The notes beneath the pieces are model-generated. The model searched no databases and was not told where the DNA came from. It worked only from the letters and a program-made list of their open reading frames with translations. The translations under genes and the position numbers were made by a program. Of a stretch of 47,804 nucleotides of DNA, positions 33,293-41,841 are shown in pieces (within the stretch, counting starts at the first letter, position 1; every line of letters begins with the position of its first letter). The stretch covers positions 1-47,804 of the forward strand of contig JABSRP010000049.1 of NCBI GenBank assembly GCA_013215145.1, given 5' to 3'. The DNA is from Pseudobacteriovorax sp. Lineage in GTDB: Bacteria; Bdellovibrionota_B; Oligoflexia; Oligoflexales; Oligoflexaceae.

Positions 33293-33844
33293 ATGAAACA
33301 TCCAACTTTAATACTTATTGATGTTCAAAAAGGCTTTCAAGATCCTCGATGGGGCTCAAGAAACAATCCAGATGCAGAAATAAATATCAGAAGACTTTTA
33401 GATATTTGGAGAGAAAAAAAGCTTCAAATTATCCATATTCAGCACTGCTCAACGGAGGAGACGTCTACGCTTAGGGCGGGTACACCCGGTCACGAATTTC
33501 AAGAAGAAACTGCCCCTATAGGAGACGAGCAAGTTATCCAAAAAATCGTCAACAGTGCTTTTATTGGAACAAACCTAGACGACTATTTAAAGCAAAGTAA
33601 CACTGAAGAATTGGTAATAGTTGGACTAACTACAGATCATTGCGTCTCAACTACTACTCGCATGGCAGGTAATCTGGGATACAAGACCTATTTGGTCAGC
33701 GATGGCTGTGCGACGTTTAACCGGATCGATAGGTTTGGGAGAGAGATCCTCGCTGAGGACATTCATCAGATTCATCTAGCAAGTTTGGATGGTGAATTTT
33801 GCACTGTCATGACAACAAATAATGTCCTTAAGGCATTAAACTAA
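33293..33844 (+). CDS. Isochorismatase-family cysteine hydrolase
   Basis: 183 residues from ATG 33293 (GGAG about ten bases upstream). The catalytic triad is visible: Asp in Leu-Ile-Asp-Val-Gln-Lys, Lys in Ile-Gln-Lys-Ile-Val-Asn-Ser-Ala-Phe, and Cys in Thr-Thr-Asp-His-Cys-Val-Ser-Thr-Thr, after the family's cis-peptide Gly-Leu-Thr-Thr. Members hydrolyse amides, imides or vinyl ethers (nicotinamidase, isochorismatase); the substrate here cannot be told. Single gene, 6 bases from the convergent TPR gene. Confidence 0.9.
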   Translation: MKHPTLILIDVQKGFQDPRWGSRNNPDAEINIRRLLDIWREKKLQIIHIQHCSTEETSTLRAGTPGHEFQEETAPIGDEQVIQKIVNSAFIGTNLDDYLKQSNTEELVIVGLTTDHCVSTTTRMAGNLGYKTYLVSDGCATFNRIDRFGREILAEDIHQIHLASLDGEFCTVMTTNNVLKALN

Positions 33845-33850
33845 CGAAGG

Positions 33851-34777
33851 CTAAAGGGTTTCTAAATCACTCAGTATCTGCAGGGCGAGTTCATCCTCTG
33901 GATTTGACTCAAGCCAGGCTTCGATAATCCCTCGCGCCACCTCTGGTTCCTGAGCGTCCATATAAGCTGTGGCTAGTTTCATGGTATTCTTACGCCTATG
34001 TTCCTCTGAGATATTTTCTTGAGGGGTTTCCTCGATCACGGTAATCGCTTCATAAACCCGCCCACTATCGATGTAGGCGTCGAAGAGATCTTCACGTACA
34101 GCCTCACGGTTGACCGAATCTCCTGGGTACTCCAACGCTCGCGCAAGGTATTCAATCGACTCTTCAGGCCTCCCTAAACTCAGTAGGCTGCGGCCCATTC
34201 CGTAGTCGACGACACCAGTTTCTTTACCAGATTGAGCGTTGTACTCCTTCAGAAACTCAAGACCTCGCTCGATTTGCTGGTTATCTTCGTAAACGGCCAT
34301 CAATTCGGTCAATATCGTTTCGTTGTCGGGCTCCGCTTTGACCGCACGCTCTAGTAAAGGGATCGCCTCTTGCGGCTGTTTCTTGTCAAGGATTTGAATC
34401 ATGGCTAACTCAACCAAGGCGCGGGCATCTTTTGGGTTGGCATCGAGATGCTTTAACAGAAGGGTTTCAGCTTCCTGCCACTCGCCATCGTCGATCATCT
34501 CAACAAGGCTCGGAAAGTCGAAAGTACCGTTTTCTTGCTTGGGTTCTGTCCGAGAGGGTTCCGGCGTTTCATACACCTTGGCTACAGGGTTCGCGGGTTC
34601 GGCTACGCGGACATCACTAACCTCAGCGGGCTTAGGCCTCGCATCAACTTCAGAACGGTCTTGCTGCTCTTTAGTGACCGCAGTAGGGTTGTCGGGAAAT
34701 ACTAGATAGGCGATCAGAAGGACTCCGCAGGCAGCGCTCCCTGTCATAAGCCAAGTTTTTCGCGACATTGGAATCAT
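33851..34777 (-). CDS. Membrane-anchored TPR protein of a Bat-like operon (BatC-like)
   Basis: 308 residues from ATG 34777; ATG 34768 is also possible and neither has a strong ribosome site. One N-terminal membrane helix (about 9-26) is followed by a Pro/Glu/Lys linker and about six TPR units (85-305) with Ala-Leu-Val-Glu-Leu-Ala and Pro-Glu-Glu-Ser-Ile-Glu-Tyr-Leu-Ala-Arg-Ala-Leu segments. It is last in the SppA-DUF58-VWA-VWA series, the position BatC-type TPR proteins take in aerotolerance operons. It is likely a periplasmic scaffold. Confidence 0.75.
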   Translation of the reverse strand: MIPMSRKTWLMTGSAACGVLLIAYLVFPDNPTAVTKEQQDRSEVDARPKPAEVSDVRVAEPANPVAKVYETPEPSRTEPKQENGTFDFPSLVEMIDDGEWQEAETLLLKHLDANPKDARALVELAMIQILDKKQPQEAIPLLERAVKAEPDNETILTELMAVYEDNQQIERGLEFLKEYNAQSGKETGVVDYGMGRSLLSLGRPEESIEYLARALEYPGDSVNREAVREDLFDAYIDSGRVYEAITVIEETPQENISEEHRRKNTMKLATAYMDAQEPEVARGIIEAWLESNPEDELALQILSDLETL

Positions 34778-34848
34778 GGTATTTGCCGTGACTCTGCTTC
34801 TGGTTAGAGTTCTTAGTACTAGCTAACTACAACATAAGTGCGTCAATT

Positions 34849-35862
34849 TCAATCATGTTTTGCCGCTGAACGCAATTTTAGCATATATTCCCTATAAAAA
34901 TCGACAGTTAATAGTAGTAACGCTAGAGCGGCCAATACCCAAAAGTATTCATTCCAAACCTTTTCGCGGCTGTCTTCCACAGTTCCAGAAGCAGACAGGT
35001 CGGCTCGGATATGTTGCCGATATATTTTATCTAAATCAAGGTCCCCCGATGTGCTCCGGACGTATAATCCGCCGCTTATGGCTGCCATCTGTTCCAGGGT
35101 TCCCGACTCCAATTTTGAAATTACTAGGTTACCCGCCGCATCTCTGACAAAGCCACCATTTTTGCCAGGAACTGGAGCGCCTTCGGCTGATCCAATGCCA
35201 ATCCCATAAATTTTGATGTTTTTTGCCGCTGCGGCCCGCGCTGCTTGCAAGGGTTCTGACTCATGATCCTCCCCATCAGTAATGAGAATGATGGCTTTTT
35301 CGGACTCCGTATTTTCCGAGTCTGACAATAGGCTCTTTTGGGCCATACGCACCGCATCACCGATAGCCGTGCCCTGCACAGGAATGTAGCTATCGGTAAT
35401 ATGATCTAAGAACAGTTCCACTGCGCTATAGTCAAGGGTAAGGGGACACTGCACAAAACCCACACCAGCAAATAGAAGTAAGCCGATACGATCCCCTTGC
35501 AGCATAGCCAACAGATCAATGATCTCTCTGCGAGCTCGCTCTAACCGGTTGGGGTCGATATCTGTTGCGAACATACTCTGCGATACATCCACAACTAACA
35601 TGATATCTGCACCCGAGCGCTCCACCTCACGCCATTCAAAACCAAAGCGTGGCCGTGCAAGGGCCAGAACGATGCTAGCAAATACCAAAGTCAAAAGCAG
35701 TGACGACAGTATTTGACGTCGTTTTTCCACTGCCAAGGCCATGGCGTCTGCGCGAAACAAGGCTATCCGTCGCAAAAAGATCTTTGATACGAAATAAAAC
35801 CAAATCAAAAGGAAAGGGATGGCCGCTAATGCATACATCCAGTGGGACTCAGCAAAATTCAC
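34849..35862 (-). CDS. Membrane VWA-domain protein, BatB-like
   Basis: 337 residues from GTG 35862, which has GGAGG seven to eight bases upstream and a GTGA overlap with the preceding stop; the GTG at 35877 has no ribosome site. Two N-terminal membrane helices, a VWA domain with MIDAS motif Asp-Val-Ser-Gln-Ser-Met, Thr in Gly-Thr-Ala-Ile-Gly-Asp-Ala and Asp in Ile-Thr-Asp-Gly-Glu-Asp, and a C-terminal membrane helix. The VWA faces the periplasm and should bind a divalent-metal-dependent partner. It is paralogous to the upstream gene. Confidence 0.87.
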   Translation of the reverse strand: MNFAESHWMYALAAIPFLLIWFYFVSKIFLRRIALFRADAMALAVEKRRQILSSLLLTLVFASIVLALARPRFGFEWREVERSGADIMLVVDVSQSMFATDIDPNRLERARREIIDLLAMLQGDRIGLLLFAGVGFVQCPLTLDYSAVELFLDHITDSYIPVQGTAIGDAVRMAQKSLLSDSENTESEKAIILITDGEDHESEPLQAARAAAAKNIKIYGIGIGSAEGAPVPGKNGGFVRDAAGNLVISKLESGTLEQMAAISGGLYVRSTSGDLDLDKIYRQHIRADLSASGTVEDSREKVWNEYFWVLAALALLLLTVDFYREYMLKLRSAAKHD

Positions 35863-36824
35863 GTCACCACCCTCCACCTAGAGCCTCTTAATAGCAGTTC
35901 GAGACAAAGGCAAAATAACGCGAAGACCAGAAAGTACCAGGCCTCTTCGTGATATTTATTAAATTCGGTGACTTCCACTTTGGAGGTTTCTAGCTTATCG
36001 ATGGATTGATAAACCTGGCTCAAGTCTTCGACACTATCGGCACGGAAGTATCGGCCCCCCGTAGTCTCCGCGATTTTGGTTAAGGAGGCCTCGTCTAGGT
36101 TATTCCGATTAGAGCCAAGCATACGACCGAAAATACCTCCAGGTGCCTCAGAGCCTATGCCGACCGTATAAATTTTCACTCCCAAAACCGCCGCAGCCTC
36201 TGCTGCCACCTGGGGATTGACCCGACGCCCCGAATCCCTTCCGTCCGTTAGTAAAATCACGATCTTTGATTTTGAAGGGATATCTTTGAGACGTTTGGAC
36301 GCCACGGCAATAGCCGGACCGATAGAAGTTCCGGGTGTGGCCATATTAATATAAATATTGTCAACGAATTCCTTTAGAACATCGTGATCCAAGGTTAGAG
36401 GTGCTTGAGTGAAGGCCTCACCACCGAAGACCACAAGACCAATCCGGTCATTGATTCTCTGGCTGATAAATTCTCTAACAACGAGTTTTACAGCTTCAAG
36501 CCGACTCACGCGGCGATTTCCATAGGGTAATGCTTCCGTCATACTTTCGGAGGTATCTATGGTTAGTAAAATATCCAATCCATCATCGGAGCGTTTCGTT
36601 TGCCTCTCCACCGACTGTGGCCTTGCTGCGGCAACTATCAGACAGGCAATGGTCAGCAGTCGGAGCAAGGGAAGCATATGACTCATAGGGTGGCGTCCCA
36701 CGGTTCCCATGCGGGCCACTAATGGAAAGCTGACGCCAGCTTGCCCAGCTGAACGTAAATACAAAACCGCTAGGATCACCAAGGGTAAAAATAGAAAAAG
36801 AAGCCAAGGATAAGCCAGCGTCAC
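35859..36824 (-). CDS. Membrane VWA-domain protein, BatA-like
   Basis: 321 residues from GTG 36824, which overlaps the DUF58 stop (GTGA) and has AGAGGA upstream. The layout is BatA: helix pair at the N-terminus, VWA domain with MIDAS Asp-Thr-Ser-Glu-Ser-Met, Thr-Ser in Gly-Thr-Ser-Ile-Gly-Pro-Ala and Asp in Leu-Thr-Asp-Gly-Arg-Asp, and a C-terminal helix (about 295-315). Bat proteins are associated with stress tolerance and envelope integrity; the exact role is unproven. Confidence 0.87.
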   Translation of the reverse strand: MTLAYPWLLFLFLPLVILAVLYLRSAGQAGVSFPLVARMGTVGRHPMSHMLPLLRLLTIACLIVAAARPQSVERQTKRSDDGLDILLTIDTSESMTEALPYGNRRVSRLEAVKLVVREFISQRINDRIGLVVFGGEAFTQAPLTLDHDVLKEFVDNIYINMATPGTSIGPAIAVASKRLKDIPSKSKIVILLTDGRDSGRRVNPQVAAEAAAVLGVKIYTVGIGSEAPGGIFGRMLGSNRNNLDEASLTKIAETTGGRYFRADSVEDLSQVYQSIDKLETSKVEVTEFNKYHEEAWYFLVFALFCLCLELLLRGSRWRVVT

Positions 36825-37711
36825 CTGCGTTTCCTCTGAGTTTGAGTTCTGTCCATAAATAACTGCTGTAGGCGGGTTATCGGTGCCTCACCGGTGCTAA
36901 TAGAGACAAAGTCTACGCCGGACTGTTTAAATACCTCAGTGCGTTGACGCCATGCTTCGAGGTTGCTGGCTTGGGCTTTTTTCCTCCAAGCTGGTGAGCT
37001 CGTATCCACAACGGTGAGTGCCTGAGTTTCGGAATCACGCATAGCCACCAGACCAGCATCGGGAATACTGGCCTCGTTAGGATCCTCGATATGCAAGGCA
37101 ATGGTATCGTGACGGCGACCCAGCTGCTTAAGGATCGTCAAGTCATCAGAGGGCACAATAAAGTCTGAGATGACCGCTACCAGTTGACGCCGTTTGCTTA
37201 TTTGTAGGAAATGTTTTACGGCGGTTTCCAGACTGGTACCCTGCCCTCTCGGTTGCGTCGTCAGTGCCGTCTGTATGATATTCCAGATATGCTGCCGACC
37301 TTTTCTAGGCGGAATATGCAAGTCCACGCCTTCCGAAAATAGAATCAATCCGACCTTATCGTTATTGCGAATGGCAAGGTAAGCAAATATCGCGGCAACT
37401 TCGGCCGCAACATCTAATTTCCCTCGTTTTGAGCTTTGGAAGGACTGTGACCGACTGATATCTAAGATGACGGTAATGGTCATCTCTCGCTCTTCACGAA
37501 AGACCTTAATGTGAGGTTGTCCTGTTCGGGCTGTCACGTTCCAGTCAATCGCTCTAACATCATCACCAGGCTGGTATTCGCGGACCTCATCGAACTCCAT
37601 GCCCCGACCACGAAACGAACTCTGATACTCGCCAGACAAGACGTCGTTCACCAAATGGCTGGCTTTGAGCTGCAGATATTTGACCTTTTTGTGCAACTCC
37701 TGCTGAAGCAC
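36821..37711 (-). CDS. DUF58 family protein
   Basis: 296 residues from GTG 37711, with AAGGAAGG upstream in the tail of sppA. The diagnostic motif Tyr-Gln-Pro-Gly-Asp-Asp-Val-Arg-Ala-Ile-Asp-Trp-Asn is near residue 47, followed by Arg-Thr-Gly-Gln-Pro-His and a VWA-like half (Val-Ile-Leu-Asp-Ile-Ser-Arg-Ser). DUF58 proteins normally pair with a MoxR AAA+ ATPase, which is absent from this operon. It starts 15 bases after sppA. Confidence 0.9.
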   Translation of the reverse strand: MLQQELHKKVKYLQLKASHLVNDVLSGEYQSSFRGRGMEFDEVREYQPGDDVRAIDWNVTARTGQPHIKVFREEREMTITVILDISRSQSFQSSKRGKLDVAAEVAAIFAYLAIRNNDKVGLILFSEGVDLHIPPRKGRQHIWNIIQTALTTQPRGQGTSLETAVKHFLQISKRRQLVAVISDFIVPSDDLTILKQLGRRHDTIALHIEDPNEASIPDAGLVAMRDSETQALTVVDTSSPAWRKKAQASNLEAWRQRTEVFKQSGVDFVSISTGEAPITRLQQLFMDRTQTQRKRR

Positions 37712-37726
37712 TATAAAAAACCTTCC

Positions 37727-39550
37727 TTATTGGTCTTGGTAACCCAGATTGCCTGGCCAGTAAGCTAACACAGCTTCATCTCGCATCAACGCCACCAAAG
37801 ACTGAACATCACGCAATGGCTCAGGTAACCCTCCAGACGCTAGTCGAGTCCTCACTGAGGATTGGATCTGCTGAACACACTCCAAGACATTATCGGGATC
37901 ATCGAGACAATCCAGCAGCGTTTCTGGTTCTTTTTTATAACGGACCATGGGGTATAGCTTACTAGAATCGAGACCCGCCGTTTCTTTGGCTATCTTAAAG
38001 GCTTCGACTTCGTCACCGATGAAATCCACCAGCCCTAACTCAAGGGCCTGATGACCAGAATATACGCGCCCTTGCGCAAGCTCGTGAATCTGCTCAGGGG
38101 TCTTCCCACGACCGGCGGCGACTTTAGAGATAAATGTTTGATAAACCTCATCGATACTGGCAGCTATAATGGCCTTGTCTTCCTCTGAGGCATTGGTTCC
38201 GAAATTAAAGTATTGCTTACGATCTGATTGGGTCACGACATGAAAGTTTACTCCGTACTGTTCGGGAAACTCTTGCCCAACGAAAGCCATACCGATGACG
38301 CCGATAGACCCTGTGATCGTCTGAGCCTCAGCGACGATCTTTGTCGCCGGCGCTGCGATATAGTATCCACCTGAAGCCGCCACACTTCCCATAGAAACGA
38401 TAACAGGTTTCACGTTTTTCAGCTTGCGGACCTCGTCCCAGATAATATCCGACGCTAGCGCAGACCCGCCCGGACTATCGACCCTGAAAACCACGGCTTT
38501 TACGTCGTCCTGCTTAGCCATCCACTGAAGTTGCTTCACGACTGGTGTTGGCGTGATGCCATCATCTTGTCCAGGAGAGTCCATACGAATCTCGCCCGTG
38601 GCTGTTATCAAACCGATTTTATCATCTCCAGCTACGGTTTTTGGCTCATCCATGTCTTTACTGGATCGCAGGTAGTCCCTGAGTGAAACCTTATTCTCAG
38701 ATTTCACTTCGGCTTTAAAGCCTTCCAGGAAAGGCACCTGGTAATCGACTGCGTCCACCATACCCAAATCAATCGCTTCACCACTGGTAAACATTGATTT
38801 GCGAAACCAGCCTGCGACCTCGTTAATATCCTTACTCCGAGATAAGGCCACATCCTCTACCATGCGCTGACGCAAAGAGGCCTCTAAGGTCCGATACATC
38901 TCCAAGGTTGCCTCGCTAGGGGTATCGTTGGCAAAGGCTTCGAAGGCCGACTTGTATTTGCCCGCCCGAAACACCTCGACTTCGAGTCCAAGCTTTTTCA
39001 GAGCACTTCCAAAATAGGTGAGTTGAAAAACGGGGCCGGGAATCATAGCGCCACCCAGAGGCGAAATATTGATCCGGCTAGCGGCTGAAGCCAAATAATA
39101 GGTCGCCGTGTTTGCAGCACTTAGGTTGATCCAAACGGGCTTTCCCGAGGCTGTCAGAGCCGTGAGTGAACGCCTTAGGGAGACGATTGTCGTCAAACTC
39201 GCTGCCGGAGATTTAATATCGATATAGACCCCATGAACACGAATGTCATCGGCAGCCCGTCTAAGCGCTATCTTTACATCTCTAAGAGAGGTGCCTGTGG
39301 GCTCGCCCAGCAATTCGGCGAAGAGAGCCTCCGATGGTCGCGGGGCCACCGATAGTAAGGGGCCACTCAGTTCTAGGTGCAAGTAGCTCTTTTCGAGACT
39401 GACTGGTGGCGCTTCCACCTTCTGTAAATTCGATGAGCTAACCTGACTGATCAGAACAGCGAACAGAAGAAACATGATCGAAGCACCCACACCAATCGCG
39501 GCGAAGAATGACAAAATGACTAGACCGACGGTCTGAAAAAAACTCTTCAC
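37727..39550 (-). CDS. sppA: Signal peptide peptidase SppA, 67K long form
   Basis: 607 residues from GTG 39550; GTG 39562 overlaps the AGGAG itself, and ATT 39556 lies five bases after it, so the start is ambiguous. An N-terminal membrane anchor precedes two tandem S49 domains. The catalytic Lys is in Ala-Gly-Lys-Tyr-Lys-Ser-Ala (first domain) and the Ser in Met-Gly-Ser-Val-Ala-Ala-Ser-Gly-Gly-Tyr-Tyr (second). It digests cleaved signal peptides in the inner membrane. Placement at the head of a DUF58/VWA/TPR operon is unusual and hints at a role in envelope quality control. Confidence 0.92.
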   Translation of the reverse strand: MKSFFQTVGLVILSFFAAIGVGASIMFLLFAVLISQVSSSNLQKVEAPPVSLEKSYLHLELSGPLLSVAPRPSEALFAELLGEPTGTSLRDVKIALRRAADDIRVHGVYIDIKSPAASLTTIVSLRRSLTALTASGKPVWINLSAANTATYYLASAASRINISPLGGAMIPGPVFQLTYFGSALKKLGLEVEVFRAGKYKSAFEAFANDTPSEATLEMYRTLEASLRQRMVEDVALSRSKDINEVAGWFRKSMFTSGEAIDLGMVDAVDYQVPFLEGFKAEVKSENKVSLRDYLRSSKDMDEPKTVAGDDKIGLITATGEIRMDSPGQDDGITPTPVVKQLQWMAKQDDVKAVVFRVDSPGGSALASDIIWDEVRKLKNVKPVIVSMGSVAASGGYYIAAPATKIVAEAQTITGSIGVIGMAFVGQEFPEQYGVNFHVVTQSDRKQYFNFGTNASEEDKAIIAASIDEVYQTFISKVAAGRGKTPEQIHELAQGRVYSGHQALELGLVDFIGDEVEAFKIAKETAGLDSSKLYPMVRYKKEPETLLDCLDDPDNVLECVQQIQSSVRTRLASGGLPEPLRDVQSLVALMRDEAVLAYWPGNLGYQDQ

Positions 39551-39715
39551 GTTAATGCACACTCCTCTTAAATGGCAGTCTGTTTTTTTGACCTCAAGCT
39601 AGCGATTGTAGCGCTTTATACCGAATTAATAAAAGGTTTTCTAAAAAGGTATTAGCCAGGTTTCGCAGCCTTTTGTAAAGTAGGGTCCATGAGGTTCTCT
39701 TAAGAAGGATTCTAA

Positions 39716-40678
39716 ATGACCGTAGCCGAAAAAGACAAAGCAACCATAACGTTACCTGAATCTGTTGACAAAGCCATATATGATTTGGTCGTGCAGGTGA
39801 TCAAGGACAATCCCCTAGCTCGCACCCTTCAGGAAGCACAAATTTCTGACCTCGCTATCAAGTCGATCACTGAAGGCAAAATGAGCGATAATCAATGGCT
39901 ACAAGATGAAATCCGACGCATCGAGGACGAGTCGCCAAATATTCCCGGTAGTAAAATACTCAAGATCCCAGTCAGCGAAGCAATGACTGTTCAGAATCAA
40001 GAGGAGCTCAATGTAGCCCTCGACCAACACGCAACCTGGATTCAGAGTATCCTTCACCCTACAAAAGCCAATGCAGGCGGTCGGATCAACCTATCTGGTA
40101 GCGATTTTACGGGACTCGATCTTGATGGAGCCGATCTAAGGGGTGCCAACCTTAGTCATTGTAAGTTTGCTGGCTGCAAGATCATAGGAGCCAACTTTTC
40201 CACAGCCAATTTAAGCCAAAGCGACTTTACAGGTGCGCGACTAGAAAAGACTTCCTTGAGGAGATGCAACTTAAGCCAAGCTAATTTTTCCTCAAGCCAG
40301 CTCATAGAGGTGGATTTGCGCAAAGCCGAGCTAGATGCCATCGACTGGACTGAGACCCAAGTAGAAGGCATCAAGTACTCCGACCCCATTCCAAGAAAAC
40401 TAAGGGCTATCATGACTGGGGAAGAGGCTGAGCCCGAAGACGAAGCACCCGCAGATGAAGATCCGGGCTCATTAGCGTCTGAGCATGCCGAGCTCCCAGC
40501 CGAACCTACAGGTGAGGATGACTCAAGACGCATCGCAGGGGCCACAGCATCGCAGCAGGTGCTGGAACAGCAGGAACCTCCAGCACCCGAAAAGACTGAA
40601 ACTGATAATACCGAGGATGAGGAGGACCTGGACGGCCTTGATCTCAACTCTGAAGATCTAGAAATCGACTTAGGGTAA
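39716..40678 (+). CDS. Pentapeptide-repeat protein with acidic tail
   Basis: 320 residues from ATG 39716 (AAGGA seven bases upstream). The first 110 residues are helical with no known domain. Residues about 120-215 are A(D/N)LxG pentapeptide repeats (Gly-Ala-Asp-Leu-Arg-Gly-Ala-Asn-Leu and kin), forming a right-handed quadrilateral beta-helix. The last 95 residues are very rich in Glu, Asp, Pro and Ala, ending in Asp-Leu-Asp-Gly-Leu-Asp-Leu-like acidic repeats, probably disordered. No signal peptide is seen. Some pentapeptide proteins mimic DNA against gyrase; that role is not evident here. Single gene. Confidence 0.82.
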   Translation: MTVAEKDKATITLPESVDKAIYDLVVQVIKDNPLARTLQEAQISDLAIKSITEGKMSDNQWLQDEIRRIEDESPNIPGSKILKIPVSEAMTVQNQEELNVALDQHATWIQSILHPTKANAGGRINLSGSDFTGLDLDGADLRGANLSHCKFAGCKIIGANFSTANLSQSDFTGARLEKTSLRRCNLSQANFSSSQLIEVDLRKAELDAIDWTETQVEGIKYSDPIPRKLRAIMTGEEAEPEDEAPADEDPGSLASEHAELPAEPTGEDDSRRIAGATASQQVLEQQEPPAPEKTETDNTEDEEDLDGLDLNSEDLEIDLG

Positions 40679-40970
40679 GGTTCGGCATCAAACGAACCTG
40701 TCTAAGGATTCGCCATGAGCGCACAACCTCTATACGCCTAATATCAATAAGATTTTAGTAAGAAAGTTATGCCCTCACAAAATCTTTTAGCGTGAGCCTC
40801 AATCATTAAATATTCTGGCAGCTTACGGACATACCGACAGCTCTCCACTAAAGTCGATCATTACCGATCCGAAAAAAACGTAATAAATCACAATAGTAAA
40901 AAATGGCATAGACCATGCATAGTAGAGGGCAGCTTAAATCACTCAGTCACTGCTCTAAGAGGAAACTACT
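40679..40970. other. 292-base intergenic region with overlapping hairpins and a possible sigma-54 site
   Basis: AAGATTTT (40749-40756) can pair with AAAATCTT (40779-40786), while CTCAC (40774-40778) and GTGAG (40792-40796) form a competing stem around the second arm. No gene is seen. The right part holds the -24/-12 site at 40904. Confidence 0.4.
40904..40919 (+). promoter_or_regulatory. Possible sigma-54 promoter
   Basis: TGGCAT-N5-ATGCA keeps the essential GG and GC dinucleotides ten bases apart but has A for T at the start of the -12 element. A start near 40930 would lie about 40 bases before the ATG at 40971. Weaker than the sites at 185 and 4510. Confidence 0.5.
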
Positions 40971-41237
40971 ATGGCCATGCAAAATAATACTGTTACAAGC
41001 AAGTCTCTAGGTCAAACGATTGTTAACGCTAAGAATCAGATCGTGACCTTTGTCAAAGACATGCCAAGCCTTGTGAAGCAAGGGATCGTTATGATAGCAG
41101 TAGGGTCTTTTACCGCGACATTGACTCTGACTTCAATGATGGCAGCGCCTGATCAAGAGGACCGTGTTCGTTCGGAAGCGGTTCAACAGCAGTTTTCAGA
41201 TATCAAAAGCAACGTAAAGCTTTTTGGCAAAAAATAG
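40971..41237 (+). CDS. Small single-pass membrane protein of unknown function
   Basis: 88 residues from ATG 40971 (AGAGGA about eight bases upstream). A polar N-terminus with Lys-Asn-Gln-Ile-Val-Thr is followed by one hydrophobic segment (about 37-58) and a charged C-terminus ending in Lys-Leu-Phe-Gly-Lys-Lys. No signal cleavage site or family motif is recognised. It converges on the response regulator at 41254. Confidence 0.6.
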   Translation: MAMQNNTVTSKSLGQTIVNAKNQIVTFVKDMPSLVKQGIVMIAVGSFTATLTLTSMMAAPDQEDRVRSEAVQQQFSDIKSNVKLFGKK

Positions 41238-41253
41238 AGACTTATAGCCGTTT

Positions 41254-41694
41254 TCACGCGGTTTCCGCTTGTTTTGCAGGCCGCGCATCCCGCTGACTTA
41301 GGATCTCGATGATCCTTGTGGCAAATCGTTCCAGCTGAAACGGCTTTTCAAAGTAATCTTCAATTCCCAATGTCGCCGCGTACTGATGGAATCCATTAGG
41401 GTAAGCGCCAGTGATCACAACGATGGGAACCGACACACCTTTTTTTAAGACATAGTCAATCAATTGAAATCCATTGAAGCCTTTGACCATGATATCGGTG
41501 ACGATCATATCGAAAGGATGAGACTCAAATGCCTCCATGGCCTCAAATCCGTTTGACACAGCAGTCACTCGGATGTCAGCAATAGACAAGCCTTCTCTGA
41601 CGAGCTCGACGATGGACTCGTCATCTTCCATAAGCAAGAGGCGATAGCCCTCCGCGCTTCGTAAATTTTCCCTTGTTACCTCATCCTTTGACAT
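41254..41694 (-). CDS. Single-domain response regulator
   Basis: 146 residues from ATG 41694. A receiver domain (about 16-130) has the acidic pair in Met-Glu-Asp-Asp, phospho-acceptor Asp in Ile-Val-Thr-Asp-Ile-Met, Thr in Val-Ile-Thr-Gly-Ala and Lys in Phe-Glu-Lys-Pro-Phe. Short polar extensions flank it and there is no output domain. It is not adjacent to a kinase. Confidence 0.88.
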   Translation of the reverse strand: MSKDEVTRENLRSAEGYRLLLMEDDESIVELVREGLSIADIRVTAVSNGFEAMEAFESHPFDMIVTDIMVKGFNGFQLIDYVLKKGVSVPIVVITGAYPNGFHQYAATLGIEDYFEKPFQLERFATRIIEILSQRDARPAKQAETA

Positions 41695-41716
41695 AAGTAT
41701 TATTCCCAGGTGTCAT

Positions 41717-41750
41717 CACCGATGTCCATGAGGATTATCGGTGTCTTTTT
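41717..41750 (+). terminator. Hairpin with U-tract in the leader of the amidohydrolase
   Basis: CACCGAT (41717-41723) pairs with ATCGGTG (41737-41743) around a 13-base loop, followed by TCTTTTT. On the plus strand there is no complete upstream gene to terminate, because the response regulator before it is on the minus strand. It could be an attenuator for the gene at 41842 or stop antisense transcription. Confidence 0.55.
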
Positions 41751-41776
41751 GAAATCATTAAGTATATTCTGATCGC

Positions 41777-41809
41777 CCCAAAAGGCTGTCCATCAACAGC
41801 CCCTTTGGG
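41777..41809 (+). promoter_or_regulatory. Second hairpin in the amidohydrolase leader
   Basis: GGCTGT (41784-41789) pairs with ACAGCC (41796-41801); the stem extends outward through AAA/TTT and CCC/GGG with a small bulge. It ends about 33 bases before the ATG at 41842, close to the ribosome site GGAGG. Confidence 0.45.
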
Positions 41810-41841
41810 TCAAGGATAACAACGACAGATGGAGGGCTAAC

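Noticed and set aside
40156..40647. 163-codon minus-strand frame rich in Ser.
   Set aside because: It is the antisense shadow of the pentapeptide-repeat gene's acidic, biased-codon region.
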